Notes under the pieces: model-generated | The model's database searches: none | Told to the model about the DNA's origin: nothing | Seen by the model: the letters and a program-made list of their open reading frames with translations, nothing else | Translations under genes and position numbers: made by a program | DNA from: an uncultured Clostridia bacterium | GTDB taxonomy: Bacteria; Bacillota; Clostridia; Oscillospirales; Ruminococcaceae | Length of the DNA: 64,000 nt | Assembly: GCA_947625375.1 (NCBI GenBank) | Contig: CANQOC010000007.1 | Location: 31,167 to 95,166 of the forward strand | Direction of reading: 5' to 3' | Part shown: piece by piece, positions 54,458-63,778 of the stretch | Position numbering within the stretch: the stretch's first letter is position 1 | Layout of the letters: each line of letters opens with the position of its first letter

Positions 54458-56863
54458 ATGAGGCAGTACATTGAAAGCTTTGTGATGGATTACGGCGGGG
54501 CGGAGTATGAGTGCCGGGTGCCCTGCTCGGTGTATAAGACGCTGATTGAGCGCGGGGCGATTCCCGACCCCTATTACCGCGAGAACGAGCGCGAGGCGAC
54601 GCTTGTTTGCGACTGCGGCGCCGGTTTTTCGGCGGAATTCTCGCTCGGCGATGACATTCTCGGGTCGGACAGGCTCGTCCTCGTCTTCGAGGGGATTGAC
54701 ACCCTCGCCGACGTCTTTCTTAACGGCGAAAAGCTCGCTTCGACCGACAACATGCACCGGCGGTACGGGTTCGACATCTCCCGCATCGCAAAGAGCGTCA
54801 ACCGGCTCGACGTCAAAATTCACTCCCCCAACCGCTATATCGCCGAAAAGGCGGAAAAGCGCCCTCTCTACGGCGTTGAGCACGCGATGGCGGGGTATCA
54901 GCACATTCGCAAGGCGCACTGTATGTTCGGCTGGGACTGGGGTCCAAAGCTCCCCGATATGGGAATCTGGCGCCCGGTCTATGTCGAAGGATTTTCGGGC
55001 GGAAGAATCAACGGGGTTTACTACCGGCAGAAGCACTCGGAGGGCACGGCCGTCCTCTCCTGCTCCGCGGATTTGGACATCTGGGGAGACGGGATATCCG
55101 CCGAGCTTACGGTCAGCGAGCCGGGCGGACGCGTCTTTAAGGCCGACATCACCGGCGGGTCGGCCGAGATTAAAATTGACAACCCCCGCCTCTGGTGGGT
55201 GCGCGGACTCGGGGAACAGCCGCTGTATTCATGCAGCGTCACGCTTAAAAAAGGCGGCGAGGTCATCGCCGAAAGTGTCCGAAAAATCGGGCTCAGAACG
55301 CTCACGGTCTCGCAGGACAAGGACGAATGGGGCGAGGAATTCTGCTTCATAAACAACGGAATCAAGGTCTTCGCGATGGGCGCAAACTATATTCCCGAGG
55401 ACCAGATTGTCACAAGGTGCACCCCCGAGAAGACGGCGCGCCTCTTAGAGAGCTGTGAGGCCGCAAACTATAACTTTATCCGCGTCTGGGGCGGCGGATA
55501 CTATCCCGACGAAAGCTTTTACGACTGGTGCGACCGTCACGGCTTCATCGTCTGGCAGGATTTTATGTTCGCCTGTGCGGCGTATCTTCTGACCCCCGAA
55601 TTCGAGGCGACCGTCCGCGAGGAAATCAAGGACAATATCCTGAGACTCCGGAATCACGCCTGCCTCGGCCTCTGGTGCGGCAACAACGAGATTGAGTCGG
55701 CATTCGCGGGTTGGGGCTGGAACCGCGACCCCGAGGCCAAGGCGGACTATCTTAAGCTTTTCGAGGACATCATTCCGAAAACCGTCGCGGAATACGACCC
55801 CGAGACGTTTTATTGGCCGTCGTCGCCGTCGTCGGGAGGCGGCTTTAACGACCCGTCGTCGAATCACGCCGGAGACATGCACTACTGGGCGGTCTGGCAC
55901 AACTTCAAGCCTATCGAGGACTTCGACCGCTATCACTACCGCTTCTGTTCGGAGTACGGCTTTGAGAGCGTGCCGGACATAAAGACCGTCCGCGCTTTTG
56001 CCGAGGAGGGCGACCTCGACCTCTGCGGAAACGTGATGCAGATGCACCAGAAATGCACCCTCGGCAACGAAAAGCTGATGTTCTATCTCGCACAGATGGT
56101 CAACTATCCCTATGATTTCGAGAGGCTTGTCTACTGTTCACAGCTGGTTCAGGCCGACTGTATCCGCTCGTTTGTCGAGCACATGAGGCGTGCCCGCGGG
56201 AGGTGCATGGGTTCGGCCTATTGGCAGGTCAACGACTCGAATCCGGTCATCTCATGGTCGAGCATCGACCGGTACGGCCGCTGGAAGGCGCTTCACTACT
56301 ACGCGAAGCGGTTCTATTCGCCGATGCTGATAAGCTGTGACATAAGCCGCCCGGAATCGCCCGAAATTTATGTCACAAACGACACACTGAGTGACAGGCG
56401 CTTGACGGCGTCCTGCCGCCTTCGCGACAACACCTCGCGGGTCATCGCGGAATTTTCTGCCGACGTCGTCAGCAGGGCGATAAGCGCGGAGAAGGTCCTT
56501 GTCCCCGACATCTCGAGGTACATCGGGACGGTCGAAGAGCGCCGCACGAGGTATCTTGAATATGAAATCAGCGAGGGCGGGAGCGTCCTCTCGGCGGGAA
56601 CGACCCTTTTCGTCAGGCCGAAGGAGTTCGCGATTCTGCCGCCGAAAATCAGCTTTACGGTCGAGGAGAAGCCGGACCGCTTCGAGCTCGTCTTTACCGC
56701 CGACGTCTACGCCAAGTCGGTCGCGCTGTCGCTTCCGGATTGCGACGCGGTCTTTTCGGACAACTGGTTCGATATCCACGGCGGCAAGCCGGTGAGGGTA
56801 TCGGTCGGGAAGGACGGAGTCACGAGGGAGGAAGTTGAGAGGACTGAGGTGAGGTGGTATTGA
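54458..56863 (+). CDS. Beta-mannosidase-like glycoside hydrolase, GH2
   Basis: This 801-residue cytoplasmic protein (no signal peptide) has the GH2 plan: a sugar-binding sandwich with 'VPCSVYKTLIERGAIPDPYY', a beta-mannosidase-specific 'HIRKAHCMFGWDWGPKLPDM' stretch near residue 150, and a barrel starting 'NYIPEDQIVTRC'. The motifs 'RVWGGGYYPDESFYDWCDRH' and 'GLWCGNNEIESAFAGW' carry the acid/base Glu, and 'FCSEYGFESVPD' the nucleophile Glu. It would remove mannose from the non-reducing ends of imported manno-oligosaccharides. It is monocistronic, with a hairpin terminator directly after the stop. AAAAGGAGGC precedes the ATG. Confidence 0.92.
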   Translation: MRQYIESFVMDYGGAEYECRVPCSVYKTLIERGAIPDPYYRENEREATLVCDCGAGFSAEFSLGDDILGSDRLVLVFEGIDTLADVFLNGEKLASTDNMHRRYGFDISRIAKSVNRLDVKIHSPNRYIAEKAEKRPLYGVEHAMAGYQHIRKAHCMFGWDWGPKLPDMGIWRPVYVEGFSGGRINGVYYRQKHSEGTAVLSCSADLDIWGDGISAELTVSEPGGRVFKADITGGSAEIKIDNPRLWWVRGLGEQPLYSCSVTLKKGGEVIAESVRKIGLRTLTVSQDKDEWGEEFCFINNGIKVFAMGANYIPEDQIVTRCTPEKTARLLESCEAANYNFIRVWGGGYYPDESFYDWCDRHGFIVWQDFMFACAAYLLTPEFEATVREEIKDNILRLRNHACLGLWCGNNEIESAFAGWGWNRDPEAKADYLKLFEDIIPKTVAEYDPETFYWPSSPSSGGGFNDPSSNHAGDMHYWAVWHNFKPIEDFDRYHYRFCSEYGFESVPDIKTVRAFAEEGDLDLCGNVMQMHQKCTLGNEKLMFYLAQMVNYPYDFERLVYCSQLVQADCIRSFVEHMRRARGRCMGSAYWQVNDSNPVISWSSIDRYGRWKALHYYAKRFYSPMLISCDISRPESPEIYVTNDTLSDRRLTASCRLRDNTSRVIAEFSADVVSRAISAEKVLVPDISRYIGTVEERRTRYLEYEISEGGSVLSAGTTLFVRPKEFAILPPKISFTVEEKPDRFELVFTADVYAKSVALSLPDCDAVFSDNWFDIHGGKPVRVSVGKDGVTREEVERTEVRWY

Positions 56864-56864
56864 G

Positions 56865-56895
56865 AAGGAGTCCGCCTATGGCGGACACCTTTTTA
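56865..56895 (+). terminator. Terminator made from a repeat module
   Basis: AAGG-GTCCGCC pairs with GGCGGAC-CCTT around TAT, followed by TTTTATGG. The sequence is the GTCCGCC/GGCGGAC module seen in the islands, here placed two bases after the stop codon. Confidence 0.75.
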
Positions 56896-57232
56896 TGGAA
56901 GCGCGCGTCACACCAACTCTCCCCGCCATCAGGCGGCACGTCTACCCTTAGCAACGCACAACCCCCTCCCATGTGGGAGGGGGCAGGAAGTGGAGTCTAT
57001 AGATAGCATGAGCGTTAGCGAATTCCTTTTTTACAAGGCGGTGGCACACAGTGCTTTTTAATCCGCTCAGCGAATTCCTTATATCAAGGTAGGCCGCCGC
57101 GCTCATGTTTTCATATATCTACGTAAGTTTCCTTCATGCCCCCTCCCCTCGAGGGGAGGAGTTCCCCACATTTAAAGACCCGCAACCATTTCTCACACTT
57201 ACAATCAAAGCAAAACAATCTCACAAACTGCT
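56896..57232. repeat. Intergenic island 6, modules mostly in reverse orientation
   Basis: CGCCATCAGGCGG, CCCTCCCATGTGGGAGGG and reversed GCGAATTCC units (about 57019 and 57068) are present, then CCCTCCCCTCGAGGGGAGG. No gene is seen. Confidence 0.7.
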
Positions 57233-57270
57233 TCGGCACTTGTACGCCAAAACGCACAAGTGCCGCTTTT
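57233..57270 (+). terminator. Terminator-like hairpin
   Basis: CGGCACTTGT pairs with ACAAGTGCCG around a 13-base loop, then CTTTTAT follows. No gene ends nearby, so its role is uncertain. Confidence 0.45.
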
Positions 57271-57413
57271 ATAGATCATTTTTTGTCACAAAATGAACCC
57301 AAAACCGAAAGAATCGCTTATAGTCATTTTGGTGTTCAATGGCTGCACTCCATCTTATTTTTGTTGTAAAAATGCAAAAGCTCTCGGCAATTCGTCTGCA
57401 AATCAGGACTAAC

Positions 57414-57446
57414 AAAGCCATGCCCTCCGCGGGCATGGCTTTTTGA
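57414..57446. terminator. Terminator between the mannosidase region and uxaA
   Basis: AGCCATGCC pairs with GGCATGGCT around CTCCGCG. TTTTTG follows on the + strand and TTTGTTAG on the - strand, so it can end the uxaA transcript from the right. Confidence 0.7.
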
Positions 57447-57495
57447 ATATATTTAATGAACCGTCGCACTATCTCATACAATCAAAATATACCCC

Positions 57496-58977
57496 TCACA
57501 GCGTCACCCCCGTCTTAAAAATCGCAAAATCATGCGAGCCGCTGCGCTCGTTGGCGGTCGGGGTTCCGCTCGCAATGCTCACTACAAGCTCAATAAGCCG
57601 CTCCAAGGCGTTTTCAAAGCTCTCCCCATCGGCGATCCTGCCCGCGTCAAAGTCGATCCAACCGCCCTTTTTGCGCGCCAGCTCCGAGTTTGTCGAAATT
57701 TTTACAGTCGGCACATAACCGCCGAAAGGCGTGCCGCGACCGGTCGTGAAAAGCACCATATGGCAACCCGCGCAGGCAAGATTCGTGACCGCGACCATGT
57801 CGTTGCCGGGACCGCTCAGGAGGTTAAACCCGCGTTCGGTGACGGCGTCGCCATCAAACAAAACGTCAGAAATCTCGCTGCTCCCGGATTTTTGCACACA
57901 GCCGAGCGACTTGTCCTCAAGCGTCGTGATACCGCCGGCGATGTTCCCGGGCGACGGATTCTCGGAAATCGGCTGCCCGTGGCTCAGATAATACTCCTTA
58001 AAGTCGTTAATTAGTTTGACGATTTTGTCAAATACATCGCGATTTTTTGCGCGGTTCATGAGGATCTGCTCCGCCCCGAACATCTCGGGAACTTCGGTCA
58101 TCACGGTCGTCCCGCCGACAGCCGTCAGATAGTCGGAAAACTGCCCAACAAGCGGGTTTGCGGTGATTCCCGAGAGACCGTCAGAGCCGCCGCACTTAAG
58201 TCCGATTTTCAGGCACGACAGGTCTTTTTTGACTCTTTTGTCATATTTTGCATTGTCATAAAGCCGCTCAAGCAGCTTAACTCCCTCGGAAATCTCGTCC
58301 TCCACGTCCTGCGCGACTAAAAATTCAATACGCTCGGGATTATGTTCTCCGAGAGCTTTCCTAAAAATATTCATTCGATTGTTTTCGCAGCCGAGTCCGA
58401 GAATCAACGCCCCACCGCAGTTTGGATGCTTTGCCATTTTTTGGAGAATCATTCGCGTGCGTACTAAATCATCGCCGACCTGGGAGCAGCCGTATGGGTG
58501 AGTGAGCGCAAAAACTCCGTCGATGCCTGGCAGATTGTTGCCATGCTTTTTGATAAATTCTGAGACAATATTTTTTGCCTGAGCATTCACACAGCCGACC
58601 GTCGGAATGACCCAAAGCTCATTTCTGATGCCGATCTCTCCGCCCTTTCGCTCATAGACGAAAATATCACGGGAGCGCGGTTTTGCTGGCTTTTCAATCT
58701 CTTTTTTGCGATATTCATACTCCAAAGTTCCGGAGAGATTCGTTGTCATGTTGTGTGTATGGACGTGCGCTCCTGCCTTAATTTCGGCTGTTGCATGACC
58801 GATAGGCTCGCCGTATTTTTTGACGTTTTCTCCGATATGAATATCGCGCAGCGCGAATTTATGACCCCTTTCGATGTCCTCTGAAAGCGTCACGCCCTCG
58901 ACGTTTTCGTCCTTTTTAAGAGGTACGAGCGCCACCCCGACCGTGTCTGACGGAGAAATCACGATGGATTTTTTCAT
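57496..58977 (-). CDS. uxaA: Altronate dehydratase
   Basis: This 493-residue protein of the UxaA family has an N-terminal SAF-like domain ('GHKFALRDIHIGENVKKYGE', 'AHVHTHNMTTNLSG'). A large C-terminal part has 'RNELWVIPTVGCVNAQAKNI', 'GVFALTHPYGCSQVGDD', 'GLGCENNR', 'KCGGSDGLSGITANPLVG' and 'SGPGNDMVAVTNLACAGCHM'. Cys and His residues in these segments are probable metal ligands. It dehydrates D-altronate to 2-keto-3-deoxygluconate in galacturonate breakdown. It overlaps uxaB by four bases. Confidence 0.94.
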   Translation of the reverse strand: MKKSIVISPSDTVGVALVPLKKDENVEGVTLSEDIERGHKFALRDIHIGENVKKYGEPIGHATAEIKAGAHVHTHNMTTNLSGTLEYEYRKKEIEKPAKPRSRDIFVYERKGGEIGIRNELWVIPTVGCVNAQAKNIVSEFIKKHGNNLPGIDGVFALTHPYGCSQVGDDLVRTRMILQKMAKHPNCGGALILGLGCENNRMNIFRKALGEHNPERIEFLVAQDVEDEISEGVKLLERLYDNAKYDKRVKKDLSCLKIGLKCGGSDGLSGITANPLVGQFSDYLTAVGGTTVMTEVPEMFGAEQILMNRAKNRDVFDKIVKLINDFKEYYLSHGQPISENPSPGNIAGGITTLEDKSLGCVQKSGSSEISDVLFDGDAVTERGFNLLSGPGNDMVAVTNLACAGCHMVLFTTGRGTPFGGYVPTVKISTNSELARKKGGWIDFDAGRIADGESFENALERLIELVVSIASGTPTANERSGSHDFAIFKTGVTL

Positions 58978-60416
58978 AGCTTTCCTCCTAAAAATTGCCT
59001 CAAAGCTGCCCTCTCACCATGCTCCAAAATCGCCCGAATGTAGCTTGCCACGAGCCTGATATTGTCATCATTTGACAAATCCCGCCCCCAAATCTCGGCG
59101 TTCGACAGCGCCTTTTCCGCGATTTTCTCGCAGTCGCTCTCCTGCCAGACATCATGCCAAAAATCAAGACACTCGGGCGAATCCGATAGGAGAATTTCCG
59201 CGTCTCCGCGCCTGCCCCTGTAAAAAACCGCAAGCGAGGCAAACGCGAAGAGAATGTGCCTTGGCAGTTCCCCAAAGATTGATTTATAATCATCATATGT
59301 AGGCAGTAACCTTGTCCTGAATTTTGACGTCGAATTAAGTGCAATGGACATCAGCTCATGCCTGATAAACGGATTTTTAAACCGCTCTATAACGCTGTTT
59401 GTAAAGTCATCAACCTCGTTTTCTGGGAGCTTAATTGTCGGCTTTATCTCACGATTTATTAGCTCATTTATGAATTTTTCGACATCTTCATCATTGACCG
59501 ATTCTCCCACAGTGTCAAGCTCGCAAAGATAGGCGATTGGGGTCATCGCAGTGTGCGCGCCGTTCAGAATTTTCACCTTGCGCTCCCTGTAGGGCGCGAC
59601 GTCGTCGGCAAAAACCACGTTCAGACCCGCGCTGTCAGCCGGAAATTTCTCGCGGATAAACGGGTCGCTTTTGATGACCCAGAGGTGGAAAATTTCGCCT
59701 TTTACGATATTTTTGTCAATAAACCCGATTTTTCGGCAGATTTTCTCGGCGCTTTCGCTCGGATACCCGGGCACGATTCGGTCGACGAGCGTGTCGGCGA
59801 AGCGGTTCGCAGTGTTGAGCCAGTCGACAAAGCCGCGGTCGAGGTGCATGATTCCCGCCAAATCGTTCAGACAGTGTCGAAGCGTTTCTCCGTTTTGATC
59901 AATGAGTTCGCACGGAATTATCGCGAGTCCCTTTTTCGTATCGCCGTCGAAGTAGTCATATCGCCGTTTCAGAAGCGCCAGCAGCTTGCCGGGAAAGCTT
60001 TTAGGGCATGACGAAAAATCAATATCCGTCTCGTCGAGCGCAATTCCCGCCTCGGTCGTGTTTGAAATCACGATCTCAAGGTCCTCGCTTTCGGCATAGG
60101 AAAGCAGCTTTTCATAGTCGGTGTAGGGGTCGATAAAATCCCGCAAAACGTCGATAATATGGCATTTGCTGACCGTCTCGCCATGCTCCAAACCCTCGAG
60201 ACAAACCGTGTAAAGTCCGTTCTGTTTTTGCAGCTCGCGCACCCTGCCGGACGGTCTCGGCTGCACGACCGCGACGTCGGAATTCAGCGCGCCCGAGTCG
60301 TTCATTTTCTGAATTATCCAGTCTGCAAACCCGCGCAGGAAGTTGCCCTCCCCGAATTGCAGGATTTTTATCGGTCTTTCGGGAGCATGATATGATTTTC
60401 TGCTAAGTAAGTTCAT
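58974..60416 (-). CDS. uxaB: Tagaturonate reductase
   Basis: This 480-residue NAD-dependent enzyme of the long-chain mannitol dehydrogenase family has 'ILQFGEGNFLRGFADWIIQK' at the N-terminus, 'ISNTTEAGIALDE', 'IIPCELIDQNG' and the catalytic-type Lys/Asn/His segment 'KVKILNGAHTAMTPIAYLC'. It reduces D-tagaturonate to D-altronate, the substrate of UxaA. The call of UxaB over fructuronate reductase rests on the uxaA pairing. Its start overlaps the end of the GH2 gene by 14 bases. Confidence 0.9.
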   Translation of the reverse strand: MNLLSRKSYHAPERPIKILQFGEGNFLRGFADWIIQKMNDSGALNSDVAVVQPRPSGRVRELQKQNGLYTVCLEGLEHGETVSKCHIIDVLRDFIDPYTDYEKLLSYAESEDLEIVISNTTEAGIALDETDIDFSSCPKSFPGKLLALLKRRYDYFDGDTKKGLAIIPCELIDQNGETLRHCLNDLAGIMHLDRGFVDWLNTANRFADTLVDRIVPGYPSESAEKICRKIGFIDKNIVKGEIFHLWVIKSDPFIREKFPADSAGLNVVFADDVAPYRERKVKILNGAHTAMTPIAYLCELDTVGESVNDEDVEKFINELINREIKPTIKLPENEVDDFTNSVIERFKNPFIRHELMSIALNSTSKFRTRLLPTYDDYKSIFGELPRHILFAFASLAVFYRGRRGDAEILLSDSPECLDFWHDVWQESDCEKIAEKALSNAEIWGRDLSNDDNIRLVASYIRAILEHGERAALRQFLGGKL

Positions 60417-62486
60417 GATTTTGCCCCTCCCATTCTGCGAAGTCCTCTAAAATTGTGCCGTCAGCAAACATCGCAACAGCCTTAATTTCGCACTTTACAT
60501 CAGCAGAAAGATTGATGTTTTCCCAGATGAAAACCGTGCACGATTTTTTGCCATATCCAACAAAATTTCCGTCAAGATACAACCCGACTTTTTCGGCGTT
60601 CGAGTACGCCTTTACGACCGGCACCGGACTCGGACGAGGGTTGAACCGCTTTTCGGTCAGCCAAACCATCGGCTCGCCGTTCCAGACCGATTTGTAGAAA
60701 TAAAATGCGTCCTTCGGCACGCGTTCGCGGGTGCAAAGGCCCTTGTCGTTCCGCCCCTTCGTGTCACCTTCCTCGCGCCCGTCGGAGGCAAAATCGAACA
60801 TGCACCAGACGAATTTCCCCATAAATAGGGCCTTTGCGCGAATTGGCGCCAGATGTCCTCATGCAGTGCCGACTGGTAATTTTCGGGATGTCTCGGCCCC
60901 CAACTGTCGATATCCTCCGCCCAAACAATGCTGTCCTTGTGCTGCGAAATCGCCCCGCCCCCACCGTATTCGGTGACGGCTATCGGGCGTTTTTCTTTTT
61001 TGTGATACTCGTCGAGCCATTTGCCGAATGTGTTGTCGGCCCCGTCGATGTACCAGCCGAAGTAGCGGTTGTATCCGACGACGTCGCCCGGCAAATCCAT
61101 GAATCTGCCCCAAAATTGCGCGTCTGCGAAAGAAGTAAGCCTTGACTTATCCTCAGATTTTGCAGTTGCTTGAAGCTCAGTATACAGCTCGAAAATCTCG
61201 TCAGACATTTGATACAGCTCGTTTGAAATTCCCCAGATTATGACCGACGGGTGATTGTAATTCTGGCGAATCAGTTCGCGGAGCTGCAGCTTGGCGTTAT
61301 CTGCGAAGCCGTCTGCTATTGATAAATTCTCATCATCAGCCGACATCTTATTGACGATTCCTATTTCCGTCCAAACACAGAACCCGAGCCTGTCACAAAG
61401 GTCGTATTCATAGCGGTCGTGCTGATAGTGAGCCATTCTCACGGCCGTGCAGCCTAAGTCCTGCATCATTTTGTAGTCGCGCTCGCGTTGCTCGTCAGTC
61501 ATCGCCCAGCCGCTTTCAAAGCTGTCCTGATGGTAATTTACGCCGTGAAGGTCGTAATATTCGCCGTTTAGAAAGAAACCCTTGTCGGGGTCGATATAAT
61601 ATGTGCGAACGCCGAAGCTTTCGCTGACCTCGTCTAAAATTTCGCCATCATCGGAAATCAAGGTGACTTTTGCAGTGTAAAGATAGGGGTCATGTATGCC
61701 GTTCCACAAGTGCGGATTTTGGATAATTATTGATGTATTATAATCTGCCGATTTCTTGGGATTGATATTTTCTTTACTGTTTGATTTGCCGACACAACTA
61801 CCGTCGGCATCAAAAATCTCTGTAAATATATTGACTGATTTTTTCTCTGCACAGTCGTTTTTGAACTTAATAAGTATGCGGATATCTGCGCAAGAATTTG
61901 ATATATTCTCAGGAGTGATATACACACCAGATGAGCCGTAGTCCATAAGGTCGATGTGCAAATCAGGCACCGCAATCAATCTGACATCACGGTAAATTCC
62001 GCCCATCTTCGTGAAGTCGCCTTGGTCGGTGATTGGCGCGATATAGTCGGTCGGCGCATTATTGACCTTTACGCATATCAGGTTCTCCTCGCCGAGCGTC
62101 ACAAGGTCGGTGATGTCAAATCTGAACGCAGAGTAGCCTCCCTCGTGTTTGCCGACAAAGCTGCCGTTTATGTACAGCTCCGCGACCGTGTTTGCACCAT
62201 CAAATTCCATGAAAATTCGCTTGCCATCAAGCTCTGCCGGGAATACGCAGGTCTTTCTGTAGCCGCCGAGACCGCGGTAATAATGTTCTCCGCCCTCGTC
62301 AATTCCTCCGCGGCCGTCTGCTCCGTCGACGGCATTCCATGTGTGCGGTAGATTGACGTTTTCGCATGTCGAGTCGTCAAAGTCGCTGTTTTCGATTGGC
62401 ATCTCACACTGCCCGTCCGCCCGAGACATCTTCAAAAATTTCCAATCTTTGTCAAAATCTATGACAGTTCTTCCTGCATATGTCAT
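60403..62486 (-). pseudogene. GH2 beta-galactosidase/beta-glucuronidase, split by one frameshift
   Basis: From the ATG at 62486 (after AAAGGAGAAA) the frame encodes a GH2 enzyme: 'WKFLKMSRADG', 'VNLPHTWNAVDGADGRGG', 'YRGLGGYRKTC', the barrel 'LHGVNYHQDSFESGWAMTD', the acid/base Glu in 'IIWGISNELYQ' and the nucleophile Glu in 'AVTEYGGGGAIS'. After 'RPYLWG' the frame is lost at 60817-60820, in a run GGGGAAA. The next frame continues 'KFVWCMFDFASDGREEGD' to the end, including a C-terminal domain like those of GH2 family members. Adding one base restores about 694 residues. The uxaAB context suggests a hexuronide as substrate. Either recent inactivation or a homopolymer sequencing error. Confidence 0.85.
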
Positions 62487-62534
62487 GGTAATTTTCTCCT
62501 TTGTGAAGCGGTTTCGTTTGCTTATAGTGTAATA

Positions 62535-62540
62535 ATTATA
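62535..62540 (-). promoter_or_regulatory. -10 element for the GH2-uxaB-uxaA operon
   Basis: On the - strand TATAAT is preceded by TGC, giving an extended -10. There is no good -35, which fits an activator-dependent promoter next to an AraC-type gene. A near-palindromic GAAACCGCTTC lies between the -10 and the ATG and could be an operator. Confidence 0.55.
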
Positions 62541-62638
62541 GCACGGAAAAGCCATACTCGCCACACATAAATTGTAATTTTTTAACAAATATAAGGTTAT
62601 GCGGCATCGCCAAATAGAATTATAAAACCTAATATATA

Positions 62639-63397
62639 TTAAATTGATGTATACTGTTTTCTGTAAGCGGACGGTGAAACGCCGGTCATTTTCTTGAATT
62701 GCCGCGAAAAATGTATGATGCTTTCATAGCCGCACCGCCCGCTGATTTCGGTAATGTTCAGATCGGTTTCCTCAATCAGAACCTTCGCAAATTCGATGCG
62801 CGCGTTTATGACGTCGGCTCCGCAGGTGACCCCGAATGCACCTTTATAAAGCTCCTGAAGATACGGCTCGCTGACGTGGAGCTGTTCCGACATGCTGCGA
62901 ATCGACCACTTGCGCTCGGGGTGGTCATACAGCGTTTTTCTGAGTTCAATAAGCTCTGAAGAATATTGTGAGCGATAGGCGGGTCGCCCGCAAACTGCCG
63001 ATACTTCGGCAAAAACTGCCCTCAGCAAAAGTGCGCAGGCGCGGTAATTTCGGCGATAGAATGCGTCATATATCAGCCGAAAATACCCGCTTATGTCCAC
63101 AGCGTCGCCGACGTAAATAAGCCTGTCGAGGGGTATCTGCGGCAGCTCGTCGGAGTCAAACTGGAGCCAGTCGTTGACATACTCGCCGCCAAATGCCTTG
63201 TAGCGGTGCGGCGTGCCGATATTGTAAAGAATGAGCGTGTTCGGCTTGCAGATATTTTCCGCGCCATCGAGGTAAAACACCGCCTTTGTTTTTACAAAAA
63301 GCAGCAGGTAGCAGTCGTAGCCTCGCGGTCGGTCGATCGAAAAATTTTCGTCATGCCGAGCATTATCAGCGGTGCCTATTCGGCGGATAGAATACAT
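62639..63397 (-). CDS. AraC-family transcriptional regulator
   Basis: This 252-residue protein has an N-terminal cupin-like sensing domain ('YDCYLLLFVKTKAVFYLDG', 'PNTLILYNIGTPHRYKAFGG') and a C-terminal double helix-turn-helix: 'WSIRSMSEQLHVSEPYLQEL', then 'TEISGRCGYESIIHFSRQFK', ending 'TGVSPSAYRKQYTSI'. It probably activates the GH2-uxaB-uxaA operon downstream in response to a uronide sugar. The ATG at 63397 follows AGGAAGTGA; a longer frame to 63508 would start upstream of the promoter. Confidence 0.92.
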   Translation of the reverse strand: MYSIRRIGTADNARHDENFSIDRPRGYDCYLLLFVKTKAVFYLDGAENICKPNTLILYNIGTPHRYKAFGGEYVNDWLQFDSDELPQIPLDRLIYVGDAVDISGYFRLIYDAFYRRNYRACALLLRAVFAEVSAVCGRPAYRSQYSSELIELRKTLYDHPERKWSIRSMSEQLHVSEPYLQELYKGAFGVTCGADVINARIEFAKVLIEETDLNITEISGRCGYESIIHFSRQFKKMTGVSPSAYRKQYTSI

Positions 63398-63430
63398 TTT
63401 ATCACTTCCTAAGATATGTTTAGTATACAT

Positions 63431-63459
63431 ATTATACACTATCATAAAAATGATGTCAA
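63431..63459 (-). promoter_or_regulatory. Promoter for the AraC-type gene
   Basis: On the - strand, TTGACA (63454-63459) and TATAAT (63431-63436) are 17 bases apart, a consensus promoter. Confidence 0.9.
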
Positions 63460-63721
63460 ATGTTAAACTTGAGAGGATGCATTGAGGGCAAGTATAATGA
63501 GGCCGCATATTGCAGTGAATTTTGCGAAAATGATTTCCTTTTCGATTTGTAAAAGCAGCGCGATTATACAGCCGATAAACAGGGCATGCTTGGTATGCCG
63601 ATAAAGGTGGTGAGGTTTAGAGCAAGATTCTACCGCGGGACCAAATTTGGCTTAAAGCACAATTTTGTCTTGCACGGGATTTTGCCGGGAAGTTACTTTC
63701 CCAAAACACTGAATCTATTAT
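63460..63721. other. Short intergenic stretch, no gene supported
   Basis: A - strand frame ending at 63463 reads hydrophobic ('FIGCIIALLLQIEKEIIFAK') but has no start codon; it may be a remnant of a membrane protein gene. Nothing else is recognised. Confidence 0.35.
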
Positions 63722-63757
63722 AAATCGCCAATGCATATCCGCATTGACGATTTTTTA
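63722..63757. terminator. Intrinsic terminator hairpin
   Basis: AAATCGCCAATGC pairs with GCATTGACGATTT (one mismatch) around ATATCC. TTTTTATAA follows the + strand stem. On the - strand it lies just after the stop of the last gene, with a weaker T-run. Confidence 0.65.
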
Positions 63758-63778
63758 TAATCCCGCGTTCACACCGCG

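Noticed and set aside
63463..63650. Hydrophobic - strand frame like a membrane protein end
   Set aside because: It lacks a start codon and overlaps the consensus promoter of the AraC-type gene.
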